DNA of 64,000 nucleotides from Ectobacillus polymachus (GTDB taxonomy: Bacteria; Bacillota; Bacilli; Bacillales; Bacillaceae_G). A program made the position numbers and the translations under genes. Each line of letters starts with the position of its first letter. Position 1 is the stretch's first letter. Positions 51,672 through 61,024 of this stretch are shown here, one piece after another. Location of the stretch: the NCBI RefSeq assembly GCF_048159605.1, contig NZ_JBLREB010000001.1, positions 1,302,001 through 1,366,000 of the forward strand, written 5' to 3'. Under the pieces are notes generated by a model, which did not search any database, was not told the DNA's origin, and was given only the letters and a program-made list of their open reading frames with translations.

Positions 51672-53381
51672 ATGTCCTTTGATGGATTATTTACGAGAGC
51701 AATTGTTCATGAAATAGAGGATTCACTTATATCCGGACGGATTTCAAAAATATATCAGCCTTCCAAATATGAAATACTGCTTTACATCCGTTCAAAAAGA
51801 AAAAATTGCAAGCTGCTTCTTTCTGCACATCCAACTTATGCGAGAATGCACATTACTACCCAGGCCTACGATACACCTGCTACGCCTCCTATGTTTTGTA
51901 TGCTTCTTCGCAAACATTTAGAAGGTGGAATTATCGAGGAAATTTGTCAAGACGAGTTGGAGCGTGTTGTACATATAAAAATAAGAGGCCGTAACGAAAT
52001 TGGAGATGAATCGTTCAAAACATTAATCATCGAAATTATGGGGCGACATAGCAACATCATACTAGTAGATACAACCACAAATACAATTTTAGATAGTTTA
52101 AAGCACGTCTCAGCAGCTGTAAATCGTTTCCGAACTATTTATCCTGGCGGCACATACATCGCTCCACCATCGCAGCATAAACAAAACCCACTAAGCATCG
52201 AAACAAAAGAAGATTTCCTTAAGCCGCTTGATTTTTTAGCTGGAAAAATGGACAAGCAGCTTGTTGATTCCTTCTCAGGTATGTCTCCACTATTGACGAA
52301 GGAGATACTTTCTATTTCAGGATTAACAAATGAAGCAACCTTACCACCTGCTTTCTTCAAAACGATGGAAGCAATAAAGGCACATCACTACGTGCCAAAT
52401 ATGGTTACATGCAAAGAAAAAGAATATTTTTATATGTTACCCCTTACTCATATAAAAGGAGTCGTAAAAACATTTGCAAAATTAGGCGAACTGCTTGATC
52501 GCTTTTTCTTTAGCAAGGATGACCGAGATCGTGTAAAACAACAAGCACATGATTTAGAAAAGTTTATACAAAACGAGTTAGCAAAAAATGAAAAAAAAAT
52601 AGTAAAGCTACAGACAACCTTACGAGATGCAGAAAAGGCAGATCATTATCAGCTACTTGGTGAATTGGTAACAGCAAATATATATGCAATTCAAAAAGGG
52701 GATACCGTCGCAGAAGTCATTAACTATTATGACGAGAATTCTTCCACCGTAACGATTGCACTAAATCCATTAAAAACACCTTCTGAAAATGCACAGGCCT
52801 ATTTTCATAAATATCAAAAGGCGAAAAATTCAATCGCGATTGTGATGGAACAAATTGAAAAAACAAAGGAAGAAATCCTGTATTTTGATAGTTTACTTCA
52901 GCAAATGGAATCTGCTTCTCAAAAAGATATTGAAGAAATTCGCGAAGAGCTAGCAGAAGAAGGATATCTACGCAAACGACCACAAAAATCACAGAAAAAG
53001 AGTACGAATAAACCGGTGCTGGATTACTATAAATCAAATGATGGAGAAGAAATTATAGTAGGAAAAAACAATAAACAAAATGATTATTTAACACACCGAT
53101 TGGCTCGGCGTGATGAGATTTGGCTTCATACGAAAGATATTCCCGGCTCACACGTCGTTATTCGTTCCATGAATCCAAGCGAACAGACTCTTTTGGAAGC
53201 CGCAACCCTTGCAGCATATTTTAGTAAAGCGAAAAATTCAAGTTCAGTTCCTGTCGATTATACGAAAATTCGCTATGTAAAAAAACCAAGCGGAGGAAAG
53301 CTTGGCTTCGTCACATACGATCATCAACAAACACTTTATGTAACGCCAGACGCAGACACTGTAATGAGATTAAAAGCATAG
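51672..53381 (+). CDS. rqcH: Rqc2 homologue RqcH (NFACT family, YloA)
   Basis: Ribosome quality control: binds the obstructed 50S-peptidyl-tRNA and adds C-terminal alanine tails. Starting at ATG 51672 (MSFDGLFTRAIVHE), eight bases after AGGAGG, it is 569 residues. NFACT-N domain about 1-180 (MGRHSNIILVD), helix-hairpin-helix region, coiled coils about 275-430, and NFACT-R (DUF814) domain with ILVGKNNKQND-like IVGKNNKQNDYLTHR and HTKDIPGSHVVIR. It is the only large plus-strand gene here and is convergent with pyrE. Confidence 0.96.
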   Translation: MSFDGLFTRAIVHEIEDSLISGRISKIYQPSKYEILLYIRSKRKNCKLLLSAHPTYARMHITTQAYDTPATPPMFCMLLRKHLEGGIIEEICQDELERVVHIKIRGRNEIGDESFKTLIIEIMGRHSNIILVDTTTNTILDSLKHVSAAVNRFRTIYPGGTYIAPPSQHKQNPLSIETKEDFLKPLDFLAGKMDKQLVDSFSGMSPLLTKEILSISGLTNEATLPPAFFKTMEAIKAHHYVPNMVTCKEKEYFYMLPLTHIKGVVKTFAKLGELLDRFFFSKDDRDRVKQQAHDLEKFIQNELAKNEKKIVKLQTTLRDAEKADHYQLLGELVTANIYAIQKGDTVAEVINYYDENSSTVTIALNPLKTPSENAQAYFHKYQKAKNSIAIVMEQIEKTKEEILYFDSLLQQMESASQKDIEEIREELAEEGYLRKRPQKSQKKSTNKPVLDYYKSNDGEEIIVGKNNKQNDYLTHRLARRDEIWLHTKDIPGSHVVIRSMNPSEQTLLEAATLAAYFSKAKNSSSVPVDYTKIRYVKKPSGGKLGFVTYDHQQTLYVTPDADTVMRLKA

Positions 53382-53382
53382 A

Positions 53383-53430
53383 AAAAGGGTGACTCACAAG
53401 AATAAATCATTCTCGCTTGAGTCACCTTTT
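53383..53430 (+). terminator. Terminator after rqcH
   Basis: Stem AAAAGG-GTGACTCA / TGAGTCACCTTTT around a 21-base loop, starting two bases after the rqcH stop codon. The T-run continues weakly on the plus strand; the stem is also preceded by A's, so it may work in both directions. Confidence 0.8.
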
Positions 53431-53465
53431 CTAGTTTATTCCTCTTCTAAGGGAGAAAATAATAC

Positions 53466-53516
53466 AAACGGACCGACCGCAAACATTCCTACAAATCATT
53501 TGCGCCTGGTCCGTTT
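53466..53516. terminator. Second, bidirectional hairpin between rqcH and pyrE
   Basis: Stem AAACGGACC / GGTCCGTTT (53466-53474, 53508-53516) with an inner GCAAA / TTTGC pair. The plus-strand side is followed by TATTTT and the minus-strand side by TGTATTATTTTC. It probably also receives transcription from the pyr operon. Confidence 0.65.
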
Positions 53517-53561
53517 TATTTTCTATTTATATCTTATTATTATGATATTTTATCACGCATT

Positions 53562-53700
53562 AACGGGCAGTAAGTCCCCCACATCAAGGCTTAGAGAAAT
53601 CGGAGAAGGCTAAGTGGGGGATAACTGCCCGTAAATTCCCGATTGGTTCAACTAACCCTCGGTGGGGATGAAAAAAATCCCCACCGAGGGAAGTTTCACT
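53562..53700 (-). repeat. Structured intergenic repeat, family 2, intact copy
   Basis: The 319-base gap 53382-53700 is filled by two terminators and this unit. Minus-strand start ATAAAGTGAAACTT, then a perfect 14-bp hairpin (CCCTCGGTGGGGAT, plus-strand 53656-53669 and 53677-53690), the segment GTTAGTTGAACCAATCGGG, and a long outer stem ACGGGCAGT / ACTGCCCGT (53563-53571, 53624-53632) enclosing TCCCCCAC / GTGGGGGA. It touches the pyrE stop codon. From memory, similar elements are common between genes in the B. cereus group. Confidence 0.8.
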
Positions 53701-54336
53701 TTATAACGCGCTCATCCAAGACTCATTGTTTGGATTAAGGCGCCATTGTTGTAATTTCACTTCATCTTCTTTGGCAATCATTCCTCTGTTCTTAGCAACC
53801 TCAATAAGAGTAGAATAATCACTTAATGAATATGAGGTAATATTTTCTGATTCCAATGCTTTTTTCCCGCTCTCAAGTTCGTACGTAAAAATGGAGACAA
53901 CCCCAAGGACTTGACAGCCCGCTTCTCGAAGAGCTTGAACACATGTAATGACACTGCCGCCTGTTGAAATTAAATCCTCAATGACTACGACCTTTTGTCC
54001 GGCAACAATTTTCCCTTCAATTTGATTGCCTTTTCCGTGTTCCTTTGCTTTGCTACGCACATACACCATCGGTTTTTCCATTAAATCACTAACCCATGCT
54101 GCATGTGGAATTCCTGCTGTAGATGTCCCAGCTACTACATCTACTTCAGAAAAATGTTCTTCAATTAACTGTTGCAAGCCTCTTGCAATTTCCTTTCTTA
54201 CACTCGGATAGGATAATGTAAGTCTGTTATCACAATAAATAGGAGATTTTATGCCTGAAGACCAAGTAAAAGGATCATTCGGCTGTAGAAATACTGCTCC
54301 AATTGTTAATAGTTCATTTGCAATCTGTTTTTTCAT
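53701..54336 (-). CDS. pyrE: Orotate phosphoribosyltransferase
   Basis: Joins orotate to PRPP to make OMP. 211 residues with the PRPP-binding motif VVIEDLISTGGS and the orotate/PRPP region VAGTSTAGIPHAAWVS; LIGAVFLQPNDPFTWSSGIKSPIYCDNR (in parts) forms the N-terminal binding segment. Last gene of the pyr operon, nine bases after pyrF, followed directly by a family 2 repeat. Confidence 0.98.
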   Translation of the reverse strand: MKKQIANELLTIGAVFLQPNDPFTWSSGIKSPIYCDNRLTLSYPSVRKEIARGLQQLIEEHFSEVDVVAGTSTAGIPHAAWVSDLMEKPMVYVRSKAKEHGKGNQIEGKIVAGQKVVVIEDLISTGGSVITCVQALREAGCQVLGVVSIFTYELESGKKALESENITSYSLSDYSTLIEVAKNRGMIAKEDEVKLQQWRLNPNNESWMSAL

Positions 54337-54345
54337 AGTTATCTA

Positions 54346-55044
54346 TCATCCTTCCCACTGCTGTCTGACGGTTTCATAAGCTATTTTTGGATTATCGGCC
54401 TGCGTAATACTTCGACCTACTACAATAAAATCTGAACCTAATTCACGAGCAAGCTTTGGTGTTGCAACACGAACTTGATCACCTACGTCATTAGAAAGGC
54501 GAATTCCAGGTGTAACAGTAATAAAATCTGTTCCACATGTATTATGTATGCTATTCACCTCATGAACAGAGCAAACAACCCCATCCATTCCGCTAATTTG
54601 AGCATTTTTTGCGTAATGTAACACCGTTTCATCCATAGACCCGTGGATCAATAATTCTTGTTGCATTAATTGCTCTGATGTACTCGTTAATTGCGTAACG
54701 GCGATGATTTTCGGGCGCTTTCCTTCCTTTGCGCCCTCTTCGAGACCTTCAATAGCAGCTTTCATCATCAAGCTTCCACCTGCAGCATGAACATTCACCA
54801 TATCTACACCTAAACTAGCTAGATTTCTCATTGCTCGTTTTACTGTATTTGGAATATCATGAAGCTTTAAATCTAAAAAAACGCTGTGTCCTTTTTCTTT
54901 TACATAATGAATAATTTCAGGACCTTCTTTATAGAAAAGTTCCATTCCAATTTTCACATAGAGCGGTTCTTGAAAAGGAGATAGAAATGCTTCTACTTCT
55001 TGTTTGCTCGGAAAATCAAGAGCGACCATGAGCGATTTTGACAT
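54346..55044 (-). CDS. pyrF: Orotidine 5'-phosphate decarboxylase
   Basis: Decarboxylates OMP to UMP. Starting at ATG 55044 (MSKSLMVALDFPSKQE), 232 residues, slightly shorter than the B. subtilis enzyme at its C-terminus. TIM barrel with ALDFPS, catalytic DLKLHDIPNTVKRA, VNVHAAGG, TVTPGIR and VVGRSIT. It starts one base after pyrD; the open frame further upstream overlaps pyrD and is not used. Confidence 0.98.
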   Translation of the reverse strand: MSKSLMVALDFPSKQEVEAFLSPFQEPLYVKIGMELFYKEGPEIIHYVKEKGHSVFLDLKLHDIPNTVKRAMRNLASLGVDMVNVHAAGGSLMMKAAIEGLEEGAKEGKRPKIIAVTQLTSTSEQLMQQELLIHGSMDETVLHYAKNAQISGMDGVVCSVHEVNSIHNTCGTDFITVTPGIRLSNDVGDQVRVATPKLARELGSDFIVVGRSITQADNPKIAYETVRQQWEG

Positions 55045-55045
55045 G

Positions 55046-55957
55046 CTACTTCCAGCTCCTTCCGTGGCAATCTGAAATATGATCGTATCCAAGTTGATTT
55101 AGCAGATGTGGAAGCTCTTCAATAATAGTAGGACATACGAATGGATCGACAAAATTAGCTGTTCCAATTGCCACTGCACTTGCCCCAGCATAGAAAAATT
55201 CGATAACATCCTCTGCGGTTTCAATCCCGCCCATTCCGATTATTGGAATATTTACAGCCTGACTAACCTCATAAATCATCCGAAGAGCGACTGGTTTTAT
55301 AGCTGGTCCAGATAATCCGCCTGTTGTATTTGCTAAAATCGGCTTTCCGGTTTTAATATTAATCCGCATGCCAAGTAATGTATTTATCATCGTTAATCCA
55401 TCAGCCCCTGCTGCCTCAATGGCCTTTGCAATTTCTACGATGTTTGTCACATTAGGAGACAGTTTTACATACACAGGAACTTCAGAAACTTCTTTTACTT
55501 TTCTAGTTAAATCTGCAGCTATTTCTGGCACAGTACCAAATGCAATGCCCCCCGTTTTTACATTTGGGCAAGAAATATTAAGTTCAAGGGCATGAACATT
55601 TTGTACCTTTGAAATTTCTTTTGCTACCTGAACATAATCTTCCGTTTGTGAGCCAGCAACATTTGCAATGATAGGTACGTCATAAGAAGAAAGCCAAGCT
55701 AATTCCTTATTAATCACTTTCTCTAAACCCGGGTTTTGTAAGCCAATGGCATTTAACATACCTGCAGGTGTTTCGGCTACACGCGGTGTCATATTACCAA
55801 AACGTGCTTCTTCCGTGGTCGCCTTAATCATGATGGAACCAAGCACATTTAAATCATAAAGCTGTGCAAATTCACGACCAAATCCAAAGCATCCGGATGC
55901 TGGCATAACCGGATTTTTAAGTGAAAGACCTGGCAATTCTACATGCAATGGATTCAT
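55046..55957 (-). CDS. pyrD: Dihydroorotate dehydrogenase, catalytic subunit (class 1B)
   Basis: Oxidises dihydroorotate to orotate with FMN; works with PyrK, which passes electrons to NAD. 303 residues with ELNISCPNVK containing the catalytic cysteine, IMPASGCFGFG-like PASGCFGFGREF, VKLSPNV and IGMGGIETAEDV. Its start overlaps pyrK by four bases, matching the need for equal amounts. Confidence 0.97.
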   Translation of the reverse strand: MNPLHVELPGLSLKNPVMPASGCFGFGREFAQLYDLNVLGSIMIKATTEEARFGNMTPRVAETPAGMLNAIGLQNPGLEKVINKELAWLSSYDVPIIANVAGSQTEDYVQVAKEISKVQNVHALELNISCPNVKTGGIAFGTVPEIAADLTRKVKEVSEVPVYVKLSPNVTNIVEIAKAIEAAGADGLTMINTLLGMRINIKTGKPILANTTGGLSGPAIKPVALRMIYEVSQAVNIPIIGMGGIETAEDVIEFFYAGASAVAIGTANFVDPFVCPTIIEELPHLLNQLGYDHISDCHGRSWK

Positions 55958-56727
55958 AATTCAACCTCCCCTGCTCGAAATACAGGACCATCACTACATA
56001 CCTTCTTATAGGCACTTCCTGTTTCATCATGCTTCATATGGCACACACAAGCAAAGCAAGCACCAATTCCGCATCCCATTCTTTCCTCTAAAGATAGGTA
56101 TAATTCACGATCACTATACTCGTTTTCAAGAGCTTGCAACATAACCGTTGGACCGCATGCAAACATCACATCGAAAGAAATCTTAGATGTGATATTTGTC
56201 ACATATCCCTTTGTTCCATAAGAACCATCAACCGTTGCAACATATGTTTCACCTAACGCTTGAAACTGCCTTTCGTAAAACATAGCCTCTTTCGATGCAA
56301 AACCGAGAACATGGATCACATGAACTCCTTTAGCACGAAGCTGCTTGGATAATTCATAAAGCGGCGGTACTCCAATCCCGCCTCCTACCAAACAAGCAGT
56401 TCGACCTTTCTTCACAGCGGAAACAGGAAAGCCATGTCCAAGTGGTCCAAGAACATCAACTACATCTCCAGCCTTTTTTTGAGACAAGAGTTGTGTTCCT
56501 TGTCCTTCTGCGCGATATAGCATCGTAAACTCTTTTTTATCTTTATCTATATCGCAAATACTGATTGGGCGTCGCAGCAGAGGAGAATGTCCCTCTGCTA
56601 CTTTTACATGAACAAATTGTCCTGGTTCACCCATTTCTTGCACAAGATTACCACGCAAAATCAGTTCAAAAATACGCGGTGCAATCTCTATTTGGTCTAC
56701 TATAACCATTTTTTCTTTTTGAATCAT
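55954..56727 (-). CDS. pyrK: Dihydroorotate dehydrogenase, electron transfer subunit PyrK
   Basis: FAD and 2Fe-2S protein linking PyrD to NAD. 257 residues: N-terminal FAD-binding domain (RRPISICDID), NAD-binding region with LVGGGIGVPPLYEL and ACGPTVML, and the iron-sulfur motif CGIGACFACVCH followed by a distal Cys in KKVCSDGP. It overlaps both pyrAB and pyrD by four bases. Confidence 0.97.
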   Translation of the reverse strand: MIQKEKMVIVDQIEIAPRIFELILRGNLVQEMGEPGQFVHVKVAEGHSPLLRRPISICDIDKDKKEFTMLYRAEGQGTQLLSQKKAGDVVDVLGPLGHGFPVSAVKKGRTACLVGGGIGVPPLYELSKQLRAKGVHVIHVLGFASKEAMFYERQFQALGETYVATVDGSYGTKGYVTNITSKISFDVMFACGPTVMLQALENEYSDRELYLSLEERMGCGIGACFACVCHMKHDETGSAYKKVCSDGPVFRAGEVEL

Positions 56728-59700
56728 GAATGAATCACCTCAGCATTCTGATGAGACGCTGTTTCTTTCATTTCGATTGCCGAAAATGTCATAGATTCCA
56801 ACACTCCAAGAATCGCTTTTGTTGTATCAAGGGATGTTAGACAAGCTACTCCATTTTCAACCGATTCACGACGAATACGGAAACCATCACGTGCAGGCTG
56901 TTTACCTTTCGTTAGTGTATTAATTACAAACTGAGCTTTTCCTTGTCGGATAATATCGAGCATATTGTAGTCTTCTGCATCAATTTTATTCACAATTTGT
57001 ACAGGTATATTATGCTGCATAAGCATTTTTGCAGTACCGTCTGTCGCTAAAATGTTATAGCCAATTTCATGGAACCGTTTCGCAATTTCTGTTGCTTCTT
57101 CTTTATCCTTGTCAGCTACTGTAATAATTACAGATCCGTGAGTTGGAATATGAATACCAGATGCAACTAAACCTTTATACAATGCCTTTTCAAGTGTTAA
57201 ATCCTTACCCATTACTTCTCCTGTTGATTTCATTTCTGGTCCGAGCGTTGTGTCTACAGAACGTAATTTCGCAAATGAAAAGACTGGCGCTTTGACAAAC
57301 ACTTGATTCTTTTCAGGATGATAACCTGTCGGATAACCAAGCTCTGCTAATGATTTTCCTAAAATTACTTTTGTAGCAATATTAGCCATTGGGACATTTG
57401 TTATTTTGCTTAAGAAAGGTACAGTTCGACTTGATCTTGGATTCACTTCGATCACATAAACTTCATTTTGAAAAACAACAAACTGAATATTAAGTAAACC
57501 AATGATATTAAGTCCTTTTGCCAAGGAAATAGTATGTTGGATAATTTTATCTTTTATTGCTGACGATATACTTTGCGGTGGATATACACCAATGGAATCT
57601 CCTGAGTGAACCCCAGCACGTTCAATATGTTCCATAATTCCTGGTATATATACATCTTTTCCATCTGAGATTCCGTCCACTTCTATTTCTTTTCCGACCA
57701 TGTAACGGTCAATTAAAACTGGATGCTCGGCATGAACCTTTACTGCATTTGTCATGTAGTGCAATAGTTCTTCCTTGTGATACACAATCTCCATCGCACG
57801 TCCACCAAGCACATACGAAGGACGAACAAGAACAGGATACCCGATATTTTCTGCAATCGTAACAGCCTCTTCAACAGCTGTTGCTGTTTTTCCTAGTGGC
57901 TGAGGAATACCAAGTTCTCGTAATGTCGCTTCAAATTTGTCGCGGTCTTCAGCACGGTCTAAGTCTTCTAATGAAGTTCCTAGAATTTTCACACCACGTT
58001 CTTGAAGCTTGGATGCTAAATTAATAGCCGTTTGACCACCAAACTGCACAATAACCCCTTCAGGTTTTTCTAAATCGATAACATGCATTACATCTTCGAT
58101 TGTTAGAGGTTCAAAGTATAGCTTATCAGAGATACTAAAATCTGTTGAAACCGTTTCAGGATTATTATTTATAATAATAGCTTCATAGCCTGCTTCTTTA
58201 ATTGCCCATACGGAGTGAACAGTCGCATAGTCAAATTCAATTCCTTGCCCAATCCGAATTGGTCCACTACCTAGTACAATGACACTCTTACGTTCGCTTT
58301 TAACAGATTCATTTTCTTCTTCATACGTGCTGTAAAAGTATGGTGTGGATGATTCAAACTCCGCTGCACATGTGTCAACCATCTTATAGACAGGAACTAT
58401 GCTTTCTTTCTTTCGCATTTCACACAATTCATATTCACTTTTATTCCAGATAGAAGCGATATAGTGATCACTAAAGCCTAATTTTTTAGCAGCTTCCAGA
58501 ATCGTAACGTCATCTATATGATTTTTTACCTTACGCTCCATCGCAATAATATTTTCTATTTTTTGCAAGAAGAAATAATCGATTTCACTCCACTCGTGAA
58601 TTTCTTCCTTTGTCACACCTTGACGGATTGCTTCTGCGATGATAAATACACGTTCATCATCTGCTTTTTCAATACGTCTTCTTATTGTGTCTTTATCCAA
58701 ATGCTTAAGATGCTCCATTTCTAAATGATAGACACCTAGTTCTAGGGAGCGAACAGCTTTAAGCAGAGATTCCTCTACATTACGACCGATTGCCATAACT
58801 TCGCCGGTTGCTTTCATTTGTGTTCCTAGTAGTCGGTTTGCTGATTCGAATTTATCAAATGGCCAGCGTGGAATTTTTGTTACAACATAATCAAGCGAAG
58901 GCTCGAAACAAGCAAAGGTTGTTTTCGTAACAGGGTTTATAATCTCATCTAGCGTTAATCCAACGGCGATTTTCGCTGCAAGCTTTGCTATCGGATACCC
59001 CGTTGCCTTTGACGCAAGTGCTGATGAGCGACTTACACGTGGATTTACTTCAATTACATAATATTGAAAGCTATATGGATCAAGGGCAAGCTGGACATTA
59101 CATCCGCCTTCAATTCCTAGTTTACGAATAATTTTTAGTGACGTATTACGCAGCATTTGATATTCACGGTCACTTAACGTTTGGCTTGGTGCTACAACAA
59201 TAGAATCTCCAGTATGAACACCAACAGGGTCAAAGTTTTCCATGTTACATACTACAATGGCATTATTATTACTATCGCGCATTACTTCGTATTCGATTTC
59301 TTTCATACCAGCGATACTTTTTTCAAGTAAACATTGTGATACAGGACTATGCTTTAATCCACTCAAAACGATTTCTACAAGTTCTTCCTTATTACTACAA
59401 ATTCCGCCGCCAGTACCTCCTAATGTAAACGCTGGACGTACAATAACCGGATAACCAATTTTACTTACAAATTGCTCTGCTTCTTCTAACGTGTGAATAA
59501 TCGTACTTTCAGGAATAGGCTCATTTAATTCTTGCATCAAATTCTTAAATAATTCACGATCCTCTGCTTGTTGAATTGCAGAAAGCTTCGTTCCTAATAT
59601 TTCAACTCCGCATTCCTCAAGTACACCTGATTCTGCTAATTGAACTGCCATATTTAAAGCAGTTTGACCTCCCAATGTAGGCAAAATAGCATCAGGTCTT

Positions 59701-59942
59701 TCCTTTCGAATGATTCGGCTTACAAACGGAAGTGTAAGAGGTTCAATATATACTTTATCAGCTGTGGCTGTATCCGTCATAATCGTTGCGGGATTCGAAT
59801 TGACGAGAATCACCTTGTAGCCTTCTTCTTTTAAAGATTGACATGCTTGTGTTCCAGAATAATCAAATTCTGCTGCTTGCCCAATTACAATTGGACCTGA
59901 TCCAATAACTAATATGGTGTTAATGTCTAGGCGTTTTGGCAT
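56724..59942 (-). CDS. pyrAB: Carbamoyl-phosphate synthase large subunit, pyrimidine-specific
   Basis: Makes carbamoyl phosphate from ammonia, bicarbonate and two ATP. 1072 residues in two homologous ATP-grasp halves (start TILVIGSGPIVIGQAAEFDYSG in parts; second half VIVLGSGPIRIGQGIEFDY), an oligomerisation region and a C-terminal allosteric (MGS) domain from about 935. Start ATG 59942 overlaps pyrAA by 16 bases. The operon context marks it as the pyrimidine, not arginine, enzyme. Confidence 0.98.
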   Translation of the reverse strand: MPKRLDINTILVIGSGPIVIGQAAEFDYSGTQACQSLKEEGYKVILVNSNPATIMTDTATADKVYIEPLTLPFVSRIIRKERPDAILPTLGGQTALNMAVQLAESGVLEECGVEILGTKLSAIQQAEDRELFKNLMQELNEPIPESTIIHTLEEAEQFVSKIGYPVIVRPAFTLGGTGGGICSNKEELVEIVLSGLKHSPVSQCLLEKSIAGMKEIEYEVMRDSNNNAIVVCNMENFDPVGVHTGDSIVVAPSQTLSDREYQMLRNTSLKIIRKLGIEGGCNVQLALDPYSFQYYVIEVNPRVSRSSALASKATGYPIAKLAAKIAVGLTLDEIINPVTKTTFACFEPSLDYVVTKIPRWPFDKFESANRLLGTQMKATGEVMAIGRNVEESLLKAVRSLELGVYHLEMEHLKHLDKDTIRRRIEKADDERVFIIAEAIRQGVTKEEIHEWSEIDYFFLQKIENIIAMERKVKNHIDDVTILEAAKKLGFSDHYIASIWNKSEYELCEMRKKESIVPVYKMVDTCAAEFESSTPYFYSTYEEENESVKSERKSVIVLGSGPIRIGQGIEFDYATVHSVWAIKEAGYEAIIINNNPETVSTDFSISDKLYFEPLTIEDVMHVIDLEKPEGVIVQFGGQTAINLASKLQERGVKILGTSLEDLDRAEDRDKFEATLRELGIPQPLGKTATAVEEAVTIAENIGYPVLVRPSYVLGGRAMEIVYHKEELLHYMTNAVKVHAEHPVLIDRYMVGKEIEVDGISDGKDVYIPGIMEHIERAGVHSGDSIGVYPPQSISSAIKDKIIQHTISLAKGLNIIGLLNIQFVVFQNEVYVIEVNPRSSRTVPFLSKITNVPMANIATKVILGKSLAELGYPTGYHPEKNQVFVKAPVFSFAKLRSVDTTLGPEMKSTGEVMGKDLTLEKALYKGLVASGIHIPTHGSVIITVADKDKEEATEIAKRFHEIGYNILATDGTAKMLMQHNIPVQIVNKIDAEDYNMLDIIRQGKAQFVINTLTKGKQPARDGFRIRRESVENGVACLTSLDTTKAILGVLESMTFSAIEMKETASHQNAEVIHS

Positions 59943-61024
59943 AGTGTTTCTCCTTCCTTCTTCCCGTTCTTAATCATAGCAAGAAATTGATCAAACAGAT
60001 TGTTTGCGTCCTCTGGTCCTGGTGAGGCCTCTGGATGATACTGTACCGTAAAGGCTGGAGCCGATGTATGACGTACTCCTTCTACCGTTCCATCATTCAA
60101 TGCTAAGTGTGTAATTTCTAGTGGAATATCCTTAATCGATTCCTTTTCAACGGTATAGCCATGATTTTGTGAAGTAATGCTTACTTGATCCGTTGCTAAA
60201 TTTTTTACAGGATGATTGGCACCGTGATGACCAAATTTCATCTTCACAGTATTCGCACCACAAGCAAGTGAAAATAATTGATGTCCAAGACAAATACCAA
60301 AAACCGGAACCTTTCCAATAATATCTCGTATCATTTCAATCGCTTCTGGAACGTCCTTCGGATCTCCAGGTCCATTGCTGAGCATGATACCATCCGGATG
60401 CAATCGTAATATTTCCTCGCTCGAAGTATCGTACGGTACCACAATTACATCACAGTTCCGATTATTCAGTTCACGAAGAATTCCGTGCTTCATACCAAAG
60501 TCAACAAGAACAACACGGTACCCACGTCCAGGACTTGGATACGGGTCTTTCGTTGAAACACGCTTTACATGGTCAGTAAATACAGTCGCTTTCAGTTTAT
60601 TCACTGTATAAGGAATATCCACTTCCATATCGCAAAGACGTCCCTTTAATGTTCCATGTTCACGTAGTATTTTCGTTAGCTTTCTTGTATCAATACCTGA
60701 TAATCCTGGGATATTTCGTTCCCGCAAGTATTGATCAACCGTTTTTTCACTTCGGAAGTTAGATGGATATTCACATAATTCCTTTACAATCAGTCCATTA
60801 ATAAATGGATTGATTGATTCAAAATCGTCTCTGCTAATTCCATAGTTACCGATAAGAGGATAGGTGAGTGTCACGATTTGATTACAATAAGACGGATCAG
60901 ACAATATTTCTTGGTATCCAGTCATTCCAGTATGAAAGACTACCTCTCCTGATTTTTCAATATCACCGCCAAACGCTTCGCCTACAAATACAGTTCCATC
61001 TTCTAATATGAGCTGTCTTTTCAT
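59927..61024 (-). CDS. pyrAA: Carbamoyl-phosphate synthase small subunit, pyrimidine-specific
   Basis: Glutaminase subunit supplying ammonia to PyrAB. Starting at ATG 61024 (MKRQLILEDGTVFVGEAFG), which overlaps the pyrC stop as ATGA, it is 365 residues. Class I amidotransferase domain with nucleophile Cys in FGICLGHQLFSLACG, and His and Glu in YHPEASPGPED. N-terminal CPSase small domain about 1-150. Confidence 0.98.
   Translation of the reverse strand: MKRQLILEDGTVFVGEAFGGDIEKSGEVVFHTGMTGYQEILSDPSYCNQIVTLTYPLIGNYGISRDDFESINPFINGLIVKELCEYPSNFRSEKTVDQYLRERNIPGLSGIDTRKLTKILREHGTLKGRLCDMEVDIPYTVNKLKATVFTDHVKRVSTKDPYPSPGRGYRVVLVDFGMKHGILRELNNRNCDVIVVPYDTSSEEILRLHPDGIMLSNGPGDPKDVPEAIEMIRDIIGKVPVFGICLGHQLFSLACGANTVKMKFGHHGANHPVKNLATDQVSITSQNHGYTVEKESIKDIPLEITHLALNDGTVEGVRHTSAPAFTVQYHPEASPGPEDANNLFDQFLAMIKNGKKEGETLCQNA

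Noticed and set aside
53389..53613. 74-codon open frame on the plus strand after rqcH
   Set aside because: It consists of two terminators and a family 2 repeat; no protein character.
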